A stretch of 64,000 nucleotides of DNA from assembly GCA_035293765.1 (NCBI GenBank), contig DATGMF010000071.1, positions 1 through 64,000 of the forward strand, read 5' to 3'. A model generated the notes under the pieces. It saw nothing but the letters and a program-made list of their open reading frames with translations, was not told the DNA's origin and did no database searches. Each line of letters begins with the position of its first letter. Positions within the stretch are counted from its first letter, which is position 1. Shown here in pieces: positions 59,101 to 64,000 of this stretch. Source of the stretch: DASRHT01 sp035293765 (lineage in GTDB: Bacteria > Chloroflexota > Ktedonobacteria > Ktedonobacterales > Ktedonobacteraceae). A program made the translations under genes and the position numbers.

Positions 59101-59497
59101 CGGCCCCTTCTGACTTCTCGGCAGTTGCTGCTACCACGCTCTTGAGCAAGGGGTTAACCGTCCTGCCTATCTGGGGGAAATGCTGGCTTATACTGGCGAT
59201 CAACAATCGCAGAAATGTCACTTTATCAGCATCGGCTTGATCGAGAAAATACCAACAGCAGGGTAAACGGGTTTGCCGAGCAAAATCAGCCAGAAGCGTT
59301 GTCTTACCATAGCCACTAGGAGTACACACTAAAATAAGCTTGCCCCACCGGGACACTTCTTTATCAGTAATTGCTGGTCTCTGAACCATTTCGTTCAGTG
59401 ACGCGATCAACTCTCTACGATATAATACCTTTGGGGCCAATACTGGAGAACTGATCCTTCTGAGAGAGTGCAGATCGAGCGAATCGGGGTTGTGCAA
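56141..59497 (-). CDS. STAND ATPase-TPR regulator with C-terminal SARP-like DNA-binding and BTAD domains
   Basis: About 1,118 aa (residue numbers below count from TTG 59515). P-loop near 65-73 (TPSGYGKTTLL), then a MalT/LuxR-like NTPase region, a long alpha-helical TPR array (about 400-850), a Pro/Ala-rich linker, an OmpR/SARP-type winged helix from about 875 (LSILALGEPVVSLDGIPI to VNQTLRSMIYYLRKILGD), and a BTAD domain to the end (EAHYGLMRSYLRQGKRGLALRQY). In actinobacterial SARPs the DNA-binding part is N-terminal; here it is at the C-terminus. The frame opens at TTG 59515, but AAAGGAGG lies just inside it and fits TTG 59497. Probable pathway activator; its likely sites are the 11-bp direct repeats at 55432 and 59881. 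Confidence 0.87.
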   Translation of the reverse strand: MHNPDSLDLHSLRRISSPVLAPKVLYRRELIASLNEMVQRPAITDKEVSRWGKLILVCTPSGYGKTTLLADFARQTRLPCCWYFLDQADADKVTFLRLLIASISQHFPQIGRTVNPLLKSVVAATAEKSEGAEPFYGVIDALVNAIVAEIPDHFVLFLCNYHEINTNHIVNQLVNYLLKHLPSQCVLIIESRAIPAFEFASLVSRREVFALNSNRLRFKAQEIRDLAELQGIGVLTQEEAERLEESFDGWIAGILLTTRLGDLQQLRSGRAGGFAQALPAMRMDRQHLFAYLVNEVFSREPETFSFLKEAAILQQMTASVCGALLGIPDAEERLTYLEQQGLFVTRLADGIHEFFTCHSVLRELLCEELRSQHFEQFVALHRRAAELFYEAQNYDQAIYHALEAGDNEFAARLIIEVYQRMLTRGHWETLTRWINSLPDEVRTAYPQLLVAQADIHLLLDESILALPLLENALEKIERDATTIDADEKPLLQAEASLAYSKALFQMGQYTRAHDLCQQTMALLPADEVALRAEAYLRLGLCDNFTGNFAAGIAQLQHALQLLGRNSRVRQTALLHSLLAGAYDMIGNYALSEHHRTRAMRCWTDLNDEQGKTLNQIGLGVTLQRQGMFAEAEAVLNQALTTAHDVLHFLQGEAYALVSLGDVYQDQGKYDLALSVTEDGLELARQLGDQYLINYTTCSLALTYLLLGDSQTALLLISARNPEVELAETMGYDDAICKLTLGTILLYQGRYHEAELCLIRVEASLNASGLKREQLQANIRLAACHLEQNNMVAAAYHLELAKTLAARHNYEHLVQIELQRLPKLEEIPRAVPEPLPVRATSPQKTESQEAEAQPQPALAPAVSVTAPPQSRLSILALGEPVVSLDGIPITHWRMARAMELFFFLLDSGRPVHKEQIITALWSELNDQVNQTLRSMIYYLRKILGDSCIVYHAGTYALNLASLYGGDIWYDVAAFKQLNAEAQKSLAAQDDEAAQTAFQKMVELYRGDYIQSFYSDWCTFRRDELCRIYISARHQLALIAWRREQFDESIMHWQHVLAVDSCLEEAHYGLMRSYLRQGKRGLALRQYQRCLDTLRDELAIQPGPAIQKLYQRLMSSSQVS

Positions 59498-59880
59498 CAA
59501 CTGCCTCCTTTGCAAGATAGCTCCAATGCATAAAGTGACAATCTTCCTTCTTTACCAAATGAATGCAAACACATTTATTGAATCGCTCATGCGCAAAAAA
59601 AATTTGCTTACGAACTAATCCAGGACAGACATCTTTGCAAGCGAGCCTCAGGAGACTAGCATCCTGACTGAGTATGGGTAGTTTTCCGTTCCAATCCGGT
59701 CGTTTTACGTTGCTATTTTTTTAATGGCTTTAGCTTCTTTATGGTAGTATATCATATACCAAACGTTCAAAAAAGCAAAATATGAATTATAAACTTTGTC
59801 CTCGTAGTTGCTTTATGGACGGGAATTACTTTCCGTCAAGCTCTCTATCAGAAAAACGCCCCTGATCTACTTTTTTACTC
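59498..59880. other. Divergent regulatory region, no gene seen
   Basis: AT-rich. It contains an imperfect palindrome (TGGTAGTATA around 59742, with a TATACCA partner ending at 59761). No ORF with a ribosome site is visible before 60043. Confidence 0.45.
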
Positions 59881-59907
59881 AACAGAGTGCGAACAGGCTG
59901 CAAACCA
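59881..59907 (+). promoter_or_regulatory. SARP-type direct-repeat site, copy 2
   Basis: AACAGAGTGCGAACAG, identical to 55432-55447, followed by GCTGCA and AACCA. This gives three repeats in 11-bp register (AACAG, AACAG, AACCA). It lies about 135-160 nt before the small membrane-peptide gene and upstream of the BTAD regulator on the other strand. Confidence 0.55.
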
Positions 59908-60042
59908 GCACCTCTTCAATGTAAATCCATTGCCAATCCCCCCATTGTATGCTTCGAGTGAACCTAAGCTCTGCTTAAACAATTCAATCAGTCAAACGAT
60001 TGGTACACAACACCAATCAGCACTCACAAAGGAGATGTTGCC

Positions 60043-60222
60043 ATGTTGTCTCGCCTCAATTACTTCATGACTCAGTTAGTAATCTCTATTCGCTGGTCTT
60101 ATTGGCTCGTTATCGCTGCTGTACTCATTGCTGTGGTCGCACCTATGGTGCTGCACCTTTTCGCCGGATTACCCGTGATCCATCTTGTCGCCGGCCCATT
60201 AGATCCACATCCACAGGGATAA
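60043..60222 (+). CDS. 59-residue single-span membrane peptide
   Basis: ATG 60043 is preceded by AAAGGAG at 8 nt, the best ribosome site in the region, and the frame runs to TAA at 60220. The sequence begins MLSRLNYFMTQLVISIRW and continues with one long hydrophobic helix (YWLVIAAVLIAVVAPMVL) and a short Pro/His tail (PLDPHPQG). I do not recognise a family. It sits behind the SARP-type site and ahead of an NHLP-clan peptide, so it may be a small membrane factor of the cluster or a peptide precursor. Confidence 0.6.
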   Translation: MLSRLNYFMTQLVISIRWSYWLVIAAVLIAVVAPMVLHLFAGLPVIHLVAGPLDPHPQG

Positions 60223-60366
60223 TTTCTTATTTTCAGTACAATCAAATGAATTTGTGGTACAGTACATTTTTAAATCGGCATTGTCTACACCATAAATATT
60301 CTTCGATTGTACTTCGAGAAACCGCTGCATAACTCGGTTTCGCAAGCAAACAAGAAATGGGATGTG

Positions 60367-60579
60367 ATGAGCTGGAATTCTATTAACGAATTGATCGGTC
60401 TGGCACTGATAGACTCAGATTTTTGCCAGGAGTTGTTGGATGATCCTGTTGCCGCCGCCCAAAAAAGAGGGGTTGAGCTGACATCACAAGAACAGGATGT
60501 GCTGAGCAAGATACATGTTGATGATATCTTCGAGTTCAGCCAGATTGTTCTTGATAAGCTGGCACCAGGTAATCCCTGA
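60367..60579 (+). CDS. Os1348/NHLP-clan small protein
   Basis: 70 aa from ATG 60367 (MSWNSINELIGLALIDSDF); an earlier TTG at 60307 is open but lies before a hairpin (60316-60342) and looks non-coding. The pattern of aliphatic-acidic helices (FCQELLDDPVAAAQKRGVEL, EQDVLSKIHVDDIFEFSQ) matches the Os1348 family of the NHLP clan, related to nitrile-hydratase-like leader peptides of RiPPs. There is no Gly-Gly cleavage site or Cys/Ser/Thr-rich core after it, so if it is a leader-like protein it lacks a visible core and may instead bind a partner enzyme. Confidence 0.75.
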   Translation: MSWNSINELIGLALIDSDFCQELLDDPVAAAQKRGVELTSQEQDVLSKIHVDDIFEFSQIVLDKLAPGNP

Positions 60580-60668
60580 GGTGTATTTGGTTGGAACTTC
60601 GCCGCCAGCTTTGGAGAAGTGCTGTGGAGAAGAAAAACAGCAATGCGCCTCCACATCGATGGTTGATT

Positions 60669-60714
60669 GGGCAGGCGGATGAGCAGAGTGTACTCTCCCT
60701 CATCCCTGCCCTTT
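60669..60714 (+). terminator. Rho-independent terminator after the NHLP-clan gene
   Basis: GGGCAGG with CCTGCCC and GATGAG with CTCATC form an interrupted stem closed by a loop, followed by CTTTT. It separates the small-protein genes from MbtH. The remainder of the 60580-60899 gap shows no supported gene. Confidence 0.6.
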
Positions 60715-60899
60715 TCTCCTATACCCCTCTATACATACAAAAAATACGCCAACAATGTATTGTGACTAATAACGTTCGCCATCTATACTGTTTACATGTT
60801 CAAGCTCACAATAACCCTTTCTATTAACCATTCTATCTATGAAAACAGGTGGGAAGATGTATGTTTTTTTGACCCAAAGTCTGAAAGGAGTTGCACACG

Positions 60900-61121
60900 A
60901 TGTCCCGAGAGGATGATGATCAAACAGTTTACAGGGTGGTACACAATCTCGAAGAGCAATACTCTATTTGGCCCGCCAGCCGCGAAAACCCTCCCGGGTG
61001 GTTCGATGCCGGCAAAAGTGGACCTAAGGCCGATTGCCTGGCATACATCAAAGAGGTATGGACGGATATGCGCCCTCTCAGCCTCCGCAAACGTATGGCA
61101 GCAAAGGAGTTTTCCGCATGA
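60900..61121 (+). CDS. mbtH: MbtH-family protein
   Basis: 73 aa. MSREDDDQTVYRVVHNLEEQ opens the domain; N-L-E-E-Q-Y-S-I-W-P and the two conserved tryptophans in PPGWFDAG and EVWTDMRP-LSLRKRM are the MbtH signature. MbtH proteins bind NRPS A domains and are often needed for their folding or activity, so this one probably serves one or more of the A domains in the cluster. ATG 60900 has GAAAGGAG 9 nt upstream. Its stop overlaps the next gene (ATGA). Confidence 0.96.
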   Translation: MSREDDDQTVYRVVHNLEEQYSIWPASRENPPGWFDAGKSGPKADCLAYIKEVWTDMRPLSLRKRMAAKEFSA

Positions 61122-61453
61122 ACGATCTCGTACAGCGTCTCTCGCAAGGCAGTCATGCTGTGACCGTTGGCGGCCCTCAACCCTCTCTTGCAGAGTTCAG
61201 GCAACGTGTTGAAAATATGGGCTATGTTTTTATCAAGTTTACTGGTACCCAGGGAGGCACCGATTTAGGCGTGCGCGTCGATAAAGCGGCAACTGACCTC
61301 GGCCAGGCCAACTTCGACCGCCGCTCAGGCATCGCCCATATTGAAGGCAATCTGACCCTGAACTACGTAAAAGTCCGCTGCGTAGCCGATATTGATCTCT
61401 CCACCCTGGATGGCACCGGCCATCTCGTAGCCCTGGAAAATGTCTCCGCCTAG
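61118..61453 (+). CDS. Unrecognised protein translationally coupled to MbtH
   Basis: 111 aa from ATG 61118, overlapping the MbtH stop as ATGA, with AAAGGAG inside mbtH. Coupling this tight suggests 1:1 expression with MbtH. The sequence is hydrophilic, with beta-rich alternation (GYVFIKFTGTQGGTDLGVRV, GIAHIEGNLTLNYVKVRCVA) and a Gly-rich turn. No signal peptide or membrane segment. I do not recognise a family and assign no function beyond association with the NRPS. Confidence 0.8.
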   Translation: MNDLVQRLSQGSHAVTVGGPQPSLAEFRQRVENMGYVFIKFTGTQGGTDLGVRVDKAATDLGQANFDRRSGIAHIEGNLTLNYVKVRCVADIDLSTLDGTGHLVALENVSA

Positions 61454-61516
61454 CTCACCATGCCACGTAGCTCTCCTTAAATCAGGAAGCTATCGTGGCA
61501 CTGGATACTCCCCCGC

Positions 61517-62740
61517 TCAGGCACATTGATAGAACAAAGACTCCGCCCCGGCTCTATGAATCACGCGCCCCAAACGGCCCAACCCCTCCTCAATACGCTC
61601 CAACGGACAATGCGAGAAGCAGACGCGCAAACAGTTGGAAACCGGACGGGCGTGATCGGCGCAGAAGGCATGACCCGGGGTGAAGGCAACCCGCTCTTCC
61701 ATCACAGCTCGCTTCAGCAGTATCCCCGTATCGATACAGGAGGGCAGTTCCAGCCAGAAGTACATGCCACTCCCAGGCTTGCACCAGGAAACTTCTGCCG
61801 GGATATGCTGTTTGAGCGCAGCCTCGGTCAGATCGCGGCGGCGGCGGTATCCCTGCTGTAGCCCGCGCAGATGCGCCGCCAGATCTTCATGGTCCAGGAA
61901 CCATGTAGCTGCATGCTGCGCAAAAGTGGCGATATCGAGATCCATCGCTTCTTTTACCGCGCTGAGCTTGCTGATTAATTCCTCAGGCGCGATAATCCAG
62001 CCAATGCGCAGAGCGGGCGACAGGATCTTAGAGAGGGAGCCGACGTAGAAAACCCAGCGTTCATTAAACGCTCGTACCGGCGGGAGGGCCGTTTCAAATG
62101 AGAGAAAACCATACGGATCATCTTCGATCAGCGGTACCTGGTAACGCTGTACGAGATCAGCCAGGTACTGCCGCTTTTCCCTGCTAATGCAAACCCCCAG
62201 CGGATTATGCCCATCCGCTACCAGATAGATGAAAGCGGGACGCAGGCCGGAGCGTAGCCGATATTCCAGAGCGTTGACGTCTATTCCCTCTTCCTTGCTG
62301 GTCGGGACGGTCACCATAGTGGGTTCGAGCGGGGCCACAACGCGCATGATGCCGGTATAGGTCAGGGATTCGGTCACTATTTGCCCGCCAAACTGTAGCA
62401 AAAGATGGCTCAAAACGCTCAGGCCCTGCTGAGCGCCAGCCGTTAAAAAAATTTGCTCCTCCCGGCACTGAACTCCTCTCATGTGCATAATACGCACAAT
62501 GTGCTGCTTTAGTCGGCGAGTCGTTGTGCCATACTGGAGTACAGTGGGATCGGCGGCAAGACACTCGGCAGTAGCACGCTGAAATGCCCCAACCGGAAAG
62601 AATTCCTCAGATGGCAGCCCCAGCGCGAACGAGATCATATTGGCATTGTCGGCTGCCAGTAAATCTTGTAGCGCCGATGGCTGTAACGCTTGAATCCAGT
62701 GTGCCAGTGGATAGCGGTCGAGAGAAAGCTGCTTTTGCAT
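61517..62740 (-). CDS. PLP aminotransferase, class I/II (MocR/LysN-like)
   Basis: About 407 aa. Fold type I: TAGAQQGLSVLSHLLLQFGG (cofactor phosphate region), LVADGHNPLGVCIS, PLIEDDPYGFLSFE (Asp that pairs with the PLP ring) and the Lys in YVGSLSKILSPALRIGW. The sequence belongs with 2-aminoadipate or multi-substrate aminotransferases (LysN/ARO8-like). ATG 62740 fits AAGGA better than ATG 62749. The next gene upstream is a DRE-TIM synthase; the pair could make a chain-elongated amino acid (synthase extends a 2-oxo acid, aminotransferase finishes it), possibly an NRPS substrate. Confidence 0.85.
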   Translation of the reverse strand: MQKQLSLDRYPLAHWIQALQPSALQDLLAADNANMISFALGLPSEEFFPVGAFQRATAECLAADPTVLQYGTTTRRLKQHIVRIMHMRGVQCREEQIFLTAGAQQGLSVLSHLLLQFGGQIVTESLTYTGIMRVVAPLEPTMVTVPTSKEEGIDVNALEYRLRSGLRPAFIYLVADGHNPLGVCISREKRQYLADLVQRYQVPLIEDDPYGFLSFETALPPVRAFNERWVFYVGSLSKILSPALRIGWIIAPEELISKLSAVKEAMDLDIATFAQHAATWFLDHEDLAAHLRGLQQGYRRRRDLTEAALKQHIPAEVSWCKPGSGMYFWLELPSCIDTGILLKRAVMEERVAFTPGHAFCADHARPVSNCLRVCFSHCPLERIEEGLGRLGRVIHRAGAESLFYQCA

Positions 62741-62807
62741 GATTTTCATATCCTTGAAATTACGAACGACAACGCTGTTGCGCCTCTAACTCCGTTGCTT
62801 CCCACGC

Positions 62808-64000
62808 TCAGGCGGCCAGTTTCGGCCAGAACATCTGCCTCAGCTCTGACAGGTCAAGTTCACGGCCCCGTTCTTTGGCTGCATTTAAGATGCGATTGAT
62901 CTCTTCAGCATGTAAGCTATTGGGGTCGCCTCCGCAGAGCAGATATGCCAGCTTGACTGTATTTTGTCCGCTCCACGGGCTTACCCCCACCGACATCTGA
63001 TCGCCAATGCTCTCTGGATCGACTGCCGAGTAGATGCGCCTTGCCATATCCCGTAGCTGGTGAGCCAGTTCGTAACGCCCAAACTCAGCGGCTTTGGAGG
63101 CCAACATATGAGCTTTCAGCAGCGCATCAGCATGAATGCCCAGAGTAGTATGGTTATACCGTCTGGCTAGCATACCAAAAGCGGGCGCTGGCACTTCGGC
63201 CATCTCCTCGTAGCATTTCAGCACATCAAAGATGGTTGACATCTTCCAGGGACATGGTCGCCCGGCCTCTTCCAGAATAGAGTTGATATTCAAGGCGATC
63301 CCTTCCAGAGGCACATTGCCGGCGCGTTCGCCAATACCGCGCGCGACAACATGAATGCGATTCGCACCGGCGGCAATAGCCAGCATAGCATTGGCAATGG
63401 CATTGCCTGTATCCTGATGCCCATGCCACTCCAGCCTGACATGCTTTGCTCCCAGCTCATCCAGCGTTCGGCGCGTGAAAGCAGTAATGCGATACGCGCC
63501 CCTGGGTCGCGCAATCCCGATAGTATCTGCGATCACGAATGTTGAAGCGCCTTCTTCAATCTGCACACGAATGATCTCCCGGAAATCATCAGGAGGAGTC
63601 TGGGTCGAATGTTCGCTGGCCCCAATGACCGTCATGCCAAGACGAACTGCCTCCGCCACAGCCCCGGCAAGTTGCTTGAGCACAAAATCAAGCTGCCATC
63701 CCTGGACCAGACGGCGCGAAGGAGCCGTCCCCATGAAAACCAGAGGCTCCAACCGGGGATGGATATTTTTGCAATTGGCCGCCCACTGTAAAGATGCCGG
63801 GGTAGCCAGACAGAGGACGATAGGAATGATTGCCGGCATCTCATCACGCAGCCGCGCCAGCAACTGTCGAATGGTGGTATCGACACGATTATTATCGCCC
63901 GAGTAAATACCCACAGTCACGCGTGTAACGCCAAACGCATACAGTTTTTCGATGTAGTGCAACATGGCATCGACGGAAGGATAGACCTCAACGCCGTGCA
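62808..64000 (-). CDS. DRE-TIM family synthase (isopropylmalate/homocitrate synthase-like), 5' end outside window
   Basis: Open to the window edge, so the N-terminus with the D-x-x-x-R-D-G metal motif is missing. The visible part has the C-terminal half of an HMGL-like TIM barrel: GMTVIGASEHSTQTPPDDF, STFVIADTIGIARPRGAY, and the metal-binding LEWHGHQDTGNAIANAM (H-G-H-x-D), followed by GERAGNVPLEGIA, then an accessory segment. This fits alpha-IPMS, homocitrate or citramalate synthase relatives acting on a 2-oxo acid and acetyl-CoA. The ATG at 63965 is internal, because the frame continues as G-V-E-V-Y-P-S-V-D-A before it. Partner of the aminotransferase downstream. Confidence 0.82.
   Translation of the reverse strand, partial: HGVEVYPSVDAMLHYIEKLYAFGVTRVTVGIYSGDNNRVDTTIRQLLARLRDEMPAIIPIVLCLATPASLQWAANCKNIHPRLEPLVFMGTAPSRRLVQGWQLDFVLKQLAGAVAEAVRLGMTVIGASEHSTQTPPDDFREIIRVQIEEGASTFVIADTIGIARPRGAYRITAFTRRTLDELGAKHVRLEWHGHQDTGNAIANAMLAIAAGANRIHVVARGIGERAGNVPLEGIALNINSILEEAGRPCPWKMSTIFDVLKCYEEMAEVPAPAFGMLARRYNHTTLGIHADALLKAHMLASKAAEFGRYELAHQLRDMARRIYSAVDPESIGDQMSVGVSPWSGQNTVKLAYLLCGGDPNSLHAEEINRILNAAKERGRELDLSELRQMFWPKLAA

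Noticed and set aside
60591..60827. 78-codon frame after the NHLP-clan gene
   Set aside because: It runs across a terminator hairpin, is low in protein-like patterns and has no ribosome site.

Overview
The window reads as a chromosomal segment of a filamentous, spore-forming Chloroflexota, most likely Ktedonobacteria. This is inferred from gene content: an Os1348/NHLP-type peptide, a SARP-like regulator with its DNA-binding domain at the C-terminus, frequent TTG starts, medium GC and dispersed short palindromes. It is not proved by any marker gene. No rRNA, phage, transposase or CRISPR is visible.

Left flank (1-12,000). Ordinary genes: a small hypothetical, tRNA-Asp(GTC) with a near-perfect promoter and terminator, a citrate synthase, a zinc-ribbon membrane protein, a YacP-like NYN protein, a three-gene polyprenyl-phosphate sugar operon on the minus strand (UbiA-type phosphoribosyltransferase, flippase-like protein, dolichyl-P-mannose-synthase-like GT2), a CRP/FNR regulator, an L-lactate permease and two exported proteins.

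Core (12,015-55,260, all minus strand). This is a roughly 43-kb lipopeptide/polyketide operon. In transcription order it holds: a NusG paralogue (RfaH/LoaP-like); an ABC-2 exporter pair; an MFS exporter; a type II thioesterase; a glutaryl-CoA-dehydrogenase-like flavoprotein; FAAL-ACP-C-A-PCP; a DUF4097-like lipoprotein; C-A-PCP-TE; an SbnA-like PLP enzyme; A-PCP-C-A-PCP-C-A-PCP; KS-AT-ACP-aminotransferase-C-A-PCP-C-A-PCP-E; accD; accA; and a NarL-type regulator with a degenerate receiver. Reading specificity codes by eye gives Asp, Val and Phe for the three-module subunit, then a malonyl extension whose ketone would be transaminated, then an acidic-pocket residue, a Gly-coded module followed by an E domain, and a last aromatic or hydrophobic residue released by TE. 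The FAAL subunit would add a fatty acyl group and a second acidic-pocket residue.

Right flank (55,432-64,000). A second degenerate-receiver regulator paralogous to the one at the far end of the operon; a large STAND/TPR/BTAD transcription factor; a plus-strand set comprising a 59-residue membrane peptide, an Os1348/NHLP-clan peptide, MbtH and an unrecognised gene coupled to MbtH; then, on the minus strand, a MocR-type aminotransferase and a DRE-TIM (isopropylmalate/homocitrate synthase-like) enzyme cut by the window edge. A 16-bp element containing an 11-bp-period direct repeat occurs exactly twice in the two divergent regulatory regions.

Most unusual: short palindromic repeats, of the kind also seen between genes here, sit in frame inside the megasynthase genes. 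One type appears five times, always in the same orientation and reading frame, encoding variants of V-G-T-Q-F-I-A-S.
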